Assembly (NCBI GenBank): GCA_943787265.1
Contig: CALSLT010000005.1
Location: 186,001 to 250,000 of the forward strand
Origin: an uncultured Planctomycetaceae bacterium
GTDB lineage: Bacteria > Planctomycetota > Planctomycetia > Planctomycetales > Planctomycetaceae
Length of the DNA stretch: 64,000 nt
Reading direction: 5' to 3'
The notes below the pieces were generated by a model, which did not search any database, was not told the origin of the DNA, and saw only the letters and a program-made list of their open reading frames with translations. The translations under genes were made by a program, and so were the position numbers. Shown one piece after another: positions 39,626 through 50,000 of this stretch. Every line of letters begins with the position of its first letter. The first letter of the stretch is position 1.

Positions 39626-40099
39626 ATGCAGCTCATCTATCAATGTCCCAAGTGCGATGATCCGAACATCGAAGTCGTCACGCCTGAGACGACTCAGCTT
39701 TCCTGCGCAAGCCACGACTGGTCACGAGAAGTAACCTCGGCGGACATCGAAGACGATCGCCCCAAACGCTGCCTGTGTTGTGGCAACGAAGACCTCTGGC
39801 GCCAAAAAGATTTCCCGCAAGCGCTCGGTCTGTTGATGGTGGTAACCGGTGGTACCCTCAGCACGATCGCCTGGGCCTATACCAAACCAGTCTGGGCGCT
39901 GGGGATTCTGCTCGTCTTCGCCGCGATCGACATGGTTCTGTACGCGGTAATGAAAGACGTTCTGGTTTGCTATCGTTGCAGCGCGAGGCATCGCAAAGCG
40001 AACATCCACGACGATCACCCGCATTTCAATCTGGAACTCAACGAACGCTATCGTCAGGAAGAAATCCGCCTGGCCGAAGCTCAGAAGTCGTCGTCTTGA
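39626..40099 (+). CDS. Small membrane protein with N-terminal Cys pairs
   Basis: A 157-residue protein. It has three Cys motifs, CPKC near the N-terminus, CLCC about residue 50 and CYRC about residue 113, suggesting zinc-ribbon-like or metal-binding elements on one side of the membrane. Two hydrophobic helices lie between (about 66-83 and 88-108). The tail is acidic and soluble. It follows the polytopic membrane protein by 31 bases and precedes the MoaD-like gene, so it may belong to the same transcript. Confidence 0.75.
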   Translation: MQLIYQCPKCDDPNIEVVTPETTQLSCASHDWSREVTSADIEDDRPKRCLCCGNEDLWRQKDFPQALGLLMVVTGGTLSTIAWAYTKPVWALGILLVFAAIDMVLYAVMKDVLVCYRCSARHRKANIHDDHPHFNLELNERYRQEEIRLAEAQKSSS

Positions 40100-40120
40100 A
40101 TCACGCTCCGGGGATGTTGA

Positions 40121-40402
40121 ATGCCCGCTTCAATTTCAGTTCAGATTCCGGCAACGCTGAGATTCGAATGCGGCGGGACGTCTCAGTTGACCGTTTCAGC
40201 TTCGACGGTCGGGCAGGCTCTGTTACAACTGGAGCAGAATCATCCGGCTGTTTATCGAAGCGTCTGTGACGAGACGGGAGCTGTGCGGCGGCACGTTCAT
40301 CTTTTTGTGAACAACGATCTGCTCAAAGGCGATAACAGTTTCGACACGCCGCTGAACTCCGGCGACACCCTTTACATCATGCCCGCGGTTTCGGGAGGCT
40401 GA
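40121..40402 (+). CDS. MoaD/ThiS-family ubiquitin-like protein
   Basis: A 93-residue beta-grasp protein ending in Gly-Gly (VSGG), the site adenylated and thiocarboxylated in MoaD and ThiS. The family fold is visible in VSASTVGQALLQLEQNHPAV and VFVNxD-like HLFVNNDLLKGDN, ending LYIMPAVSGG. The gene is followed two bases later by the BNR-repeat gene at 40405; the stop and the next ATG almost touch, so they are translationally coupled. The GGAGGC codons for the last two Gly residues also serve as the next gene's ribosome-binding site. True molybdopterin MoaD would have MoaE nearby, which is absent. Confidence 0.9.
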   Translation: MPASISVQIPATLRFECGGTSQLTVSASTVGQALLQLEQNHPAVYRSVCDETGAVRRHVHLFVNNDLLKGDNSFDTPLNSGDTLYIMPAVSGG

Positions 40403-40404
40403 AC

Positions 40405-41499
40405 ATGGCTGAGCGACTCATTCTTTGCATCGGTACGAAAAAAGGTCTGTTCATCGCCGAGTCCGCGAAGACTCGCCGCAAATTCGAATTGCGAGGCCCC
40501 TTTCGACCCGGCGTCGGTGTTTACTCGGCCCTGATCGACCAACGCAGCGCGAAGCCGAAGATCTTCGCATCGAGCTGCTGCCCGTTCTTCGGGATGAGAA
40601 TTCTTCGCTCGACGGACCTGGGCCGCACGTTCAAGGAAACGAAGTCGGCTCCTGCATTTCCAAAGGACGACGGCCGAGCCCTGGCGAATATCTGGTCGCT
40701 CGAACCCGGCAGCGGCAAACGTGATCTGCTATGCGGAGTCGAACCGGCATCGCTGTTCCGCAGTAAGGACGGCGGCAACTCCTGGGAACTGGTGCCCGGC
40801 ATCAGCAACCACGAGCACGCTCCGCACTGGCAGCCTGGGGCGGGCGGAATGTGCATGCACACGATCGTTCGAGAAGGCAACCGGGTGCATCTCGGCATTT
40901 CGACAGGGGGGCATTACCTCAGCGAAGACGGAGGCGAAACGTTCAACGCCTCGAACGACGGAATCGCCGCCGGCTTCCTTCCCGATGCCTACCCCGAGTT
41001 CGGTCAGTGCGTTCATAAAATTGCGACTCACCCGGACGCGCCCGGTCGACTTTACATTCAAAACCACGGCGGCTGCCCTGATCACCCGGGCATCGGAGTT
41101 CTTCGCAGCGACGATCACGGTCACACCTGGCGATCCATCGCCGAGGGCCTGCCGTCCGACTTTGGATTTCCGATCGTCGTCCACCCTCACGACCCGGACA
41201 CGATTTACGTCGTGCCACTGGACCCTTCAACCAGAACGTGTCCCGACAACAAGCCCGCCGTCTGGCGCAGCAACAACGGCGGCGACAAGTGGAAGCGACT
41301 GTCAAAAGGTTTCCCGAAGAAAGAGAGCTACTTCACGATCCTGCGCGACGCGATGACGATCGACCATCTCAAATCGCCATCGCTCTACTTCGGCACAACC
41401 ACCGGCCAACTCTGGATCGGCCGCGAAAGCGGAGACCAATGGGACTGCCTGTTCGACTCCCTGCCTCCGATCAACTGCGTGAAAGTCGCCGTCGTCTAA
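40405..41499 (+). CDS. Sialidase-like BNR/YVTN beta-propeller protein
   Basis: A 364-residue cytoplasmic-looking propeller (no signal peptide). It has repeated BNR/Asp-box-like motifs, for example RSTDLGRTF, RSKDGGNSWELV, LSEDGGETF and RSDDHGHTW. Proteins with this architecture are found next to MoaD-like genes in many bacteria. The pairing is known, but its function is not established to my knowledge. The start is two bases after the MoaD-like stop, so they are one unit. Confidence 0.88.
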   Translation: MAERLILCIGTKKGLFIAESAKTRRKFELRGPFRPGVGVYSALIDQRSAKPKIFASSCCPFFGMRILRSTDLGRTFKETKSAPAFPKDDGRALANIWSLEPGSGKRDLLCGVEPASLFRSKDGGNSWELVPGISNHEHAPHWQPGAGGMCMHTIVREGNRVHLGISTGGHYLSEDGGETFNASNDGIAAGFLPDAYPEFGQCVHKIATHPDAPGRLYIQNHGGCPDHPGIGVLRSDDHGHTWRSIAEGLPSDFGFPIVVHPHDPDTIYVVPLDPSTRTCPDNKPAVWRSNNGGDKWKRLSKGFPKKESYFTILRDAMTIDHLKSPSLYFGTTTGQLWIGRESGDQWDCLFDSLPPINCVKVAVV

Positions 41500-41643
41500 G
41501 GGCTTAGAATCAGGCAAGTCTCGGAATCTTTGTCGGGACCGTTCCCAACGAAGATCGGAAGCTGGACAGTCCGAGTTGGTTGGCAATCCGGAATTCGTTT
41601 CGCAAATTGACAAGATTACAGACAAGTAGCACGATGTTCGCCG

Positions 41644-42234
41644 GTGTCGTTTATTTCGCAGCTCAACCTGCATAAACGACAATCTGTCATCAAGAACTCC
41701 GTTATTCGGACTAGACGTTTGGAATCGACTGACATTACGTGGATATCGACTTGCGGTGGACGCTTCATCGTCCTTTCTGATTCGCTTCTGTCGGACTGGC
41801 ATGGTTGCCCCGACGATGCGGACCCGCTCGATACATCCCACGATTACGGTCGCGCTTGTGCAACGTCCGGCTATTCATCCACTCTCCGGGTTGGTGCGGG
41901 TAACGCATTGATCTTCGGTGAAAACAAGTTGGGCGGTGTTTGGCTTCGCCGTTCTCTCCCGATTCTTTTCGAATGGGTCTACGCAAACGATGAAAATGCG
42001 GTAATCGCGGCAATGGACAATTTGCCCAACGATCCCACTGTCGATGATACTACAGATTTCACCGTTGATTCAGATTCACTCGTCGTATTTGACTCCGTGT
42101 CTACCGGTTTAGATTTCGAGCCGCGACACAGTTGCCGGTTCTCGGTCCCAGTCGGTCGCTACATTATCGGATCAACGTACTTCAAGCCGGACGATGAAAC
42201 TGGATTGATTCTTCATCGTTTTTTGCCAGCGTGA
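41644..42234 (+). CDS. Imm21-family immunity-like protein, orphan
   Basis: A 196-residue protein resembling immunity protein 21. The family pattern is visible: ITWISTCGGRFIVLSDSLL, a Trp, then DYGRAC, a glycine-rich turn, ALIFGENK and LPILFEWVYANDEN. Such proteins neutralise toxins from polymorphic toxin systems. No toxin gene is next to it, so it may be an orphan that protects against neighbours' toxins. The annotated start is a GTG at 41644; internal TTG starts near LESTDITW are possible, as the first 27 residues look less conserved. Cytoplasmic location expected. Confidence 0.72.
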   Translation: MSFISQLNLHKRQSVIKNSVIRTRRLESTDITWISTCGGRFIVLSDSLLSDWHGCPDDADPLDTSHDYGRACATSGYSSTLRVGAGNALIFGENKLGGVWLRRSLPILFEWVYANDENAVIAAMDNLPNDPTVDDTTDFTVDSDSLVVFDSVSTGLDFEPRHSCRFSVPVGRYIIGSTYFKPDDETGLILHRFLPA

Positions 42235-42373
42235 CCGCGGCACAACGTGGTTTGCTCGCTGAGCCCGCTTTGCGAACTTCTTCATTTATCGATTCACGCG
42301 GCGCGTGTTGTACGGCGTTTAGTTGGTCAACGTTCGAGGCGGCGGCCCGGCTTTCTGTTGGTTTACGAATTTC

Positions 42374-43966
42374 TCATTCACGGTCCGGTTCGATCGGCTG
42401 AAACGCCAGGCAGCCGCAGCACCAGTTGTCGCTGATGTGGCAGGTCGGAATCAGCCTGTGGAGTTCGGCGGCTGCGTCGATAGTGACTTTAGCCCCTTCG
42501 AAGCTGAGGCTTTCCAGGTTCAGCAGGCCACGCAAATGCACCAGCCCGGCGTCCGTAATCTTCGCGTTATGCATGGCTAAAACTTCGAGACTTTCGACGT
42601 GTTGCAGATGAGCCAGGCCTGCGTCGGTGACGGCTACTTCGTTGAGAAGCAGCACTTGCAGATTTGGGAGATGTTTCAGGTGACTCAGGCCGTCGATTGT
42701 GAATGTGACGTCCTTAGCCGTCCGGCCATCTGAACCAGGATACATCCACGAGAAGCCTTCGCCTCGAAACGGCGTTGTGTCCAGGTGCAGAACCTGTAAC
42801 TGCGGTACGTGACGCAATTGTGCGAGACCTTCGTCTGTGACGGTGAATCGATCCAGCGCCAGTTCTCTGAGATTCGGAAACCTCGCCAGTTCAGCGAAAC
42901 CGCTGCCGGTGATTGTCGAACACGTCAGATCGAGCCGACGCAGCGATTCCATTTGCGGCAGCGCGGTCAGCGCGTCGTCGCGGACACCGCTCAGCCTCAA
43001 TCCATCAAGCTGCCGAAGCTCGCCAAGTACCGCCAGGCCGGACCAGTCGGCCGGATTGTTTCCAATCTTCGCCGAGGAAAGATCCAGCGTCCGCAGGTTC
43101 GCAAGCCCCTTTAACAGGTGCAGACGTGACGAGTCTTTCCATCCATCGCTGAGATTGACCTGAAACGCTTTCATCCGTTTCCAGTTTTGCAGATGAATCA
43201 GGTCTCGGTCAGAAGGCGTGTCCCAGGTGACGTGGTAGTGACTCAGGTTGGGGATGGCTCCGAGTCGTTCATACATCTCGTCGCCACCAAATGAGCCTTC
43301 GAGATACTCGATCGAACTGCCAGCCAGATGGACGAGTCCGTCGACGGTGACTCCACCTGGTACCCAGATTTGCTCACCCTGGTCGCCACGTCGCCATGTT
43401 TGAGACGGCAGCCACAGCCGTTTCAGGCGGGGCAGCCCGCGCAGGTGAATGAGCCCATCGTTGTCGATTCTTGTCCCCGTGAGATTAAGCCATTCCAGGT
43501 TCTTCAGAGTTCGAATGTGAAACAACGATGGACTATTCAGCAGACGATTGGCGCTGAGATTCAACGCTCGCAGTTGAGTAAGACCGCTGATGTGACGCAG
43601 GCCGTCGTTCGACAGAGTCCCATTGAACACGTTGATGCCACGCAGATTGAGCGACTGCAGGTGTGGCAGTTTCGACAGTATCGCCAGGTCATTGTCTCCA
43701 ATCGGCACCCGAGCGAGTTCCACGCGGATGACTCGCCCTGCTTCATCGGCCCAGGCTCGCCCACCAAGTCGATGCAGTTCGGCAATGACCTCTTTGCTGG
43801 TTGGTTCAGGCTTGACTGTGACCTGACCATCAAACGCCCACATCAACGCCGCGACCGACAACAGCGAGACAACGCAGGTAGCCAGCGGTAACAGACACCG
43901 GGCAGTTCCGAGATGTGTAGAGCCGCGTGCATCCAGTGTGTCGTCAGTCGAGGTCGGCGTTTTCAT
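42374..43966 (-). CDS. Leucine-rich-repeat protein with an N-terminal membrane anchor
   Basis: A 530-residue protein. Residues about 25-45 (LPLATCVVSLLSVAALMWAF) form one transmembrane helix; the rest is a long horseshoe of LRRs with the GLAHLxxLxxLxxLxLxxTxI pattern, for example GLTQLRALNLSANRL, LKNLEWLNLTGTRI and VESLEVLAMHNAKI. It likely presents a binding surface in the periplasm or outside the cell. A 14-G tract lies 64-77 bases upstream of the ATG (14-C on the coding strand). Ligand unknown. Confidence 0.88.
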   Translation of the reverse strand: MKTPTSTDDTLDARGSTHLGTARCLLPLATCVVSLLSVAALMWAFDGQVTVKPEPTSKEVIAELHRLGGRAWADEAGRVIRVELARVPIGDNDLAILSKLPHLQSLNLRGINVFNGTLSNDGLRHISGLTQLRALNLSANRLLNSPSLFHIRTLKNLEWLNLTGTRIDNDGLIHLRGLPRLKRLWLPSQTWRRGDQGEQIWVPGGVTVDGLVHLAGSSIEYLEGSFGGDEMYERLGAIPNLSHYHVTWDTPSDRDLIHLQNWKRMKAFQVNLSDGWKDSSRLHLLKGLANLRTLDLSSAKIGNNPADWSGLAVLGELRQLDGLRLSGVRDDALTALPQMESLRRLDLTCSTITGSGFAELARFPNLRELALDRFTVTDEGLAQLRHVPQLQVLHLDTTPFRGEGFSWMYPGSDGRTAKDVTFTIDGLSHLKHLPNLQVLLLNEVAVTDAGLAHLQHVESLEVLAMHNAKITDAGLVHLRGLLNLESLSFEGAKVTIDAAAELHRLIPTCHISDNWCCGCLAFQPIEPDRE

Positions 43967-44029
43967 GAGTCAGGCTTCCGGCACAAGACAGTCGCGGGCG
44001 TTAATGCTGCCAGCTTGAACACGACTCGT

Positions 44030-44043
44030 GGGGGGGGGGGGGG
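44030..44043. repeat. Homopolymer tract of 14 G
   Basis: Fourteen consecutive G residues, in the gap between the giant protein's stop and the LRR gene's start. The distance from tract to LRR ATG is 63 bases, so it may lie in or near that gene's promoter. It could be phase-variable or an assembly artefact of a repeat-prone site. Confidence 0.8.
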
Positions 44044-44082
44044 AGAGATTTCCCGGAGCGGCGCCGGATTACAGTTTGATGG

Positions 44083-47000
44083 TCACGGGACAACGACGTC
44101 CAGGCCACCGCCGCCGATGGCAATGTCGTCTCCGCCCTGGCCTCGTACAGTGTCGTCACCCAGGCCGCCGTCGAGCGAGTCAGCGTCTGCTCCGCCGAGC
44201 AGTTTGTCATCGCCGTCTCCGCCGGTGATGGTATCGCTGCCTCCGCCGGTGATGGTATCACTGCCGCCGTTGCCGTTGAGGATGTCGTTGCCGGCTCCAC
44301 CGATAAGGACGTCGTCTCCGTCGTCGCCAAAGACCGTATCGTCATCGGCTCCCGCGTCGACAAAGTCGTCACCGATTCTGGCATGAATCAGGTCAGTACC
44401 CGCGCCTGTAAAGATGCTGTCGTTGCCAGCGCCGCCGTTCACCACGTCGTCGCCGTTGCCACCGATCAGTGTGTCATCACCCACTCCTCCGTTGAAGATA
44501 ACGTTCCCTGAGATCTGACTGACATCGAGGCGGTCGTTACCGGCTCCCCCATTGAACGTAATCTGCCCCGTGAAGGCTGCCATTGACTCGTCGAAAATGA
44601 TCTCGTCATCGGAAGGGCTGCCGTTAATGACGATGCTTTTCACGTCATCAACTAACGGCCGGCTAATAAGACTAATAAACAGCGTAAATTGCTGGAGAAT
44701 TCCCGATGAAGAAACGTCATCCGGCACAATAAATTGCAATCGCCCGTCGCTGATCGAAACGATGTATTTTTCAACTGTTGACGGGATTGCCACGTGAAAC
44801 ACCCCATCGACCAGCGTGCCACTACTCGACCAAAGAATTCCACCAGAGAACAACAGACTTCCAGCGGTGCGCCCACTGGGCCCGTCAATCAAAGTGTCGC
44901 TGGAGTCACCCCGTAAAGAGTCTGTTCCGCCACCACCGCCGGCAACGATGTCACCTGTACCGCCCTGACCATTCGCAGAGTCATTACCATCTCCTCCGTC
45001 TAGAAGATCAGTGTCTCCACCGCCGAGCAGCGTGTCGTCGCCATCTTCGCCAAACAATGAATCCTCGCCCTGGTTTCCGTTGAGCAAATCGTCACCGGAT
45101 TGTCCGTTGAGTAAATCGTTACCGCTGCCGCCGTTGAGAACATCGTTGCCAGCACCGCCGCTGGCAAAATCGTTGCCATCTCCACCACTGAAGATGTCTC
45201 GCCCGCGCCCACCAGTCAGCCTGTCATTGCCAGCGTCTCCGACAAACAATGCGAGCAGGTCAACGGCTGAAGTGTCAAACGAGTCGTTACCGTCTCCGCC
45301 TCTGAATGTAACACTGCCTATCTTCGCCGTAAGCGAGTCATCAAGAGTGACGTTGTCGTTGCCTGAGCTGCCTGTAATTGAAATATCGCTGATGTCTGAG
45401 AGTTCGATCTCAAGAAAAGTTTCAATTAGTATTGGTCCGGCAACAGATAATGGGAAACCGAAACTTGGCGTAAAGACCCCAACGGAACTCGTGATGATTC
45501 TGAGCTGCGAATCATCGATCAGGACTTTGAAGGCTCCGCCAGTATCAGGCAGAGTGACATCGAGCGTCGAACCGACACCGGGCAACACTGGAGTTACAGG
45601 TACGGTTCCCGCCGAGCCAGGAACTGTCACATCGCTTGCCCCGCCGCGGAGTGTGTCGTCACCGCCGCCTCCGGCCACGATGTCCGCTTGACCGCCCTGG
45701 CCGTTGACGAAATCAGCTCCGGCACCGCCGTCCAGAGTGTCTGTTCCCCCACCGCCAAGAACGGTGTCGTCGCCCGCGTTACCGGTCAGCACGTCGCTGC
45801 CAGACCTTCCGTTGATCCGGTCGTTGCCGTCGTTTCCGGCCAGCGTGTCGTTGCCACTGTTGCCGTTTAGTGAATCATTGCCCGAGCCACCGGACGCGCT
45901 ATCTGCTCCGCTGCCTCCGTCAAACCTGTCATCGCCACTCCCGCCCAGGAATGTGTCATTGCCCGCCCCACCGTGAAACCTCGTCACCAGAGACGTGGTC
46001 GAAGCATCGAAAGCATCATCACCGCCGTTGCCGCTGAAGATGATCGTTCCGCCGTACCCATCGACATCACCGAGAGTGATCGAGTCGCTGTTCGCACTGC
46101 CGTTGATTGTCAGGTTGCCAAGTTGATCGAGCGGGAAGGTAAAGAGTGTCGCAGGTGAAGGCAGCGTCTGCCGAATTTCAAGATCGACACCGGACGCACT
46201 TCTGGCAATCAGATATTCTCCGCCAGCATCCGGCAGCGAAAAGGACTGTGCTACTTTCGGGGCGATGTCCTCGATTAACAATTCGGCGACGCCTTGAGTA
46301 AATACTTCATACGCGACTGATTCGACCGTTCTCCTGGATGTCTGAACCCACCCTCCGCCGATGTTGATCGTGTCACCCGAATCTTGTCGGATTGCCAGCG
46401 TGTTCGAACTACTGCTGATGTTGATGACTTCCTGAAAATCAAGAGTCAACGCGTTGTCGCCCGTGCCTCGAATGTCGATCGCTTCAACATCAACGATTCG
46501 ATTGTCGGAAATCGTTGTCAGGTCAAACGTCGTACCACTACTGTCGAGGCTGACTGTGTCACGGCCGTTGCCGCCTACGACACGAGAGAAGCCAGGGGTG
46601 CTGACCGTCAGAATGTCGTTTCCCTCGCCGCCGGACAGTACATCGTTGCCACCGTTCCCACTCAACAGATCCGGGCCCCGTCCACCGATCAGAACATCCG
46701 CCGTCGCAGTACCAATGATTGTATCCGCGGACGACGTTCCCACCTGAGTTGCCACGCTAACGGCCAGGTTTCCGCCGAACAGCACATATCCTGCACCGGC
46801 ATTCGAAAACGGTCCGACACTATCGGCTCTAGGAGCACCAATGAAGATGTCGCTGAATCCGTCGCCGTTCAAATCTCCGGCGCCACTCACTGCAATTCCC
46901 GAGAAGTCGATTGAGGCGACGCCATTGATCGCAATGCTGTTGGCACCGTCGAGGTCGATCAGATTGATCCGGCCGTCGCCTGCTGATCCACCATTGTTAG

Positions 47001-50000
47001 TTTTGGCGTCAAGTGCTGATAAGTTCGATCTCCCGCCAAATACGAGATAGCTGGTGCCTGATGATCTACCGTTGGGGTCTGCCATGGGAGCGCCGATGAG
47101 AAGGTCGTCGAATCCGTCGCCATTGACATCACCTGCGCTAGTTACAGCATCGCCGGAACCGTCGCCTCTTGCTGCCCCGAGAAGTGTGAATCCGTCGCTA
47201 CTGGTCAGGTCTGCCAGATTGATCTGGCCATCTCCCGCCGTTCCGCCGCTGCCGGTTACGTCGTCCAGTGTGGACAGGTGGGAGACTCCGCCAAACACCA
47301 GATACGTCGCACCGGAAATCGACGCAAACGAAGCTCCGATCAGTAGATCATCAAAGCCATCGCCGTCCACATCCCCCGCTGAACTTATGGCCCGTCCAGA
47401 ACCATCGCCCGCGATTATTCCGTTGAAGACGAAGCCGGTTGTGTCAGCGAGGTCAGCCAGATTGATCTGGCCGTCGCCTGGCGTTCCCCCGCTCGTTGTG
47501 AAGGCGTCCAGTTGGTACAAGTTGGCCATCCCGCCGAATACCAGATAGCTCGCACCGGAATCGGACAACCCGTCGGGATCGGCCTGGTAAGCGCCAATTA
47601 ACAGATCATCCAATCCATCGCCGTTAACATCTCCGGCACCGGCAACCACACGGCCAGATCGGTCATTGATGCCAATGCCATTAAGAATGAACCCTGTCGC
47701 GCCATTGAGATCGGCCAGATTGATTCGCCCGTCACCAGCGATGCCCGCATTGCTTGTAATATCGTCCAGTGTGGAAAGATTGGACGTCCCGCCGAAGACC
47801 AGATAGGTCGCACCGGAATCTGCAACTCCGTTGCCATCGGCTTTGTAAGCACCGATGAGCAGATCTTCAGATCCGTCTCCGTTGATGTCTCCTGCCCCGC
47901 TTACAGAAAAACCGGAGAGATCAAAAGCCGCGCTACCGTTCAAAACGAATCCAGTCGTGCCGTCGACGTCGTCGAGATTGATCTGCCCGTCTCCGACCCG
48001 TCCTCCGCTGCCAGTTGCTGCGTCCAGATTCGACAAGTTTTCTTCGCCACCAAACACCAGGTAGCTCACACCGGAATTCTCAAAGCCATTGGATCCGGCA
48101 GCAAAATCTCCGATCAACAGATCGTCGAAGCCGTCGCCATTCACGTCACCTGCGCCGCTGACCGACCTACCGGAAAAGCCATCGGCTTCGCCGACGAGAA
48201 GATATCCATTGGTACCGTTCACGCTGCGCAAGTCTATTCTGGAATGAGTTCCTTGCACCGTTCCGAATACGAGGTGCGTGGTGCCGGTGGTGAACGATCC
48301 GATCAGAAGGTCGTCCAGCCCATCGCCGTTGACGTCGCCCGCTGATTGAAGGGAGCGTCCCGTTTGACTGAATCTTGAAATGCCGTTGAGTGTGAAGCCG
48401 GCCTCACCCGTTCCTCCATTCTCCGCCAGCAGGCTGCTGAGTTCGAATTCGAGAGATTGGATTTCGAGGGTCGCCGCGCCCTGTGTATACACGTCGAATG
48501 TAATGCCGCGGTCAGCTTGATCGGCTTGTTGCGTCCAGCCTGGGCCAATATCGACCATGTCCCCAAAGTCACGAAAGATCTTCAGCTTATGGCCCGTGGG
48601 GATAATGACGGGATCACTACCGTCCACAGAACGTTGTATGCTGCTGGCTGAGCTGATGTTGAGGACTTCCTGAAGGTCCAGCGTCAATGTGTTGTCGCCG
48701 CTCCCGGTGATATCGATAAACTCAATATTCGTCAGTCTGTTGTCGGCCAGAGTTGGCAGGTCCAACGTGAGACCGCTGCCATCCAGACGAAGGGTGTCCA
48801 AGCCTGTGCCACCATCGATTCTGGCGAATGTCGAGCTGCTGATCTCGAACTCGTCAAAGCCTCCGCCACCGATCAGTACGTCTGCGCCGCCGTTTCCGAC
48901 GAGCAGGTCAGAACCTCTTCCACCGATTAGTATGTCATTGTCAGCGGTGCCCGTCAGAGTATCCTCAGAGGGCGTGCCGACCTGAGTTTCCACACCGCCA
49001 GTGAAGTTCCCTCCAAACACGACATAACTCTGTCCCGACGCCCCGTTGAGATTAGCCCCGTACGCTCCGATCAGCAGATCGTCGAAGCCGTCACCATTTA
49101 CATCGCCAGCGCTGCTTACGGCGTCTCCGGAATAGTCATGCGAGGCGACTCCGTTGATAACAAAGCCGGTGTTGCCATCCACGTCGACCAGATTGATCTG
49201 TCCGTCACCGGCTGCTCCGCCCGTGCTGGTCACCGCGTCCAATGACAGGAGGTTGGATAAGCCACCAAACAGCACGTAACTTGCACCAGAGGACGGACCT
49301 GAGGGAGCTGCTTCGTCCGCACCGATCAGCAGGTCGTCAAAGCCATCGCCGTTGATATCGCCCGCACGGCTCAGAGCATTGCCGGAATAGTCACTGTTGC
49401 CGGAGACGAATCCGTTGGTCCCGGTCAGGATAAATCCGGTAGTGCCGTCGAGATCGACCAGATTGATTTGCCCGTCAGCCGCTGTGCCACCACTGGTGAT
49501 CACGGCGTCCAGAGTTGACAGCAGGGAATTTCCGCCAAATAACAGGTAGGTTGTACCCGCATTCGGTCCATCATCCGCACGACTCGGAGCTCCGATGAGT
49601 AGGTCGTCGATTCCGTCACCATTCACGTCCCCTGCATCGCTGACAGTCCTTCCGGCACCCCCTCCGGGCAGACCGTTGAAGCCGAAGCCGTTGGTGCCAT
49701 CGACGTCGGACAGTAGGATTTGCCCGTCGGCCGCGATGCCTCCGCTGGTCGTTACTGAATCGAGAGCCGACAGGTTCGCCATCCCGCCAAACACCAGGTA
49801 GCTTGGATGAGGGTCTCTGTTTCCGATGAGCAGATCGTCGAAGCCGTCACCGTTCACGTCGCCGGCACTGCTCACGTCATAGCCAGACAAGTCACCGGGA
49901 GTGATGCCGACGAATGTGAATCCGGTTGTCCCATTGAGATCTTCCAGATTGATTCTGCCATCTCCCGCGGTCCCTCCACTACTGGTTGCTGCATCCAGCA

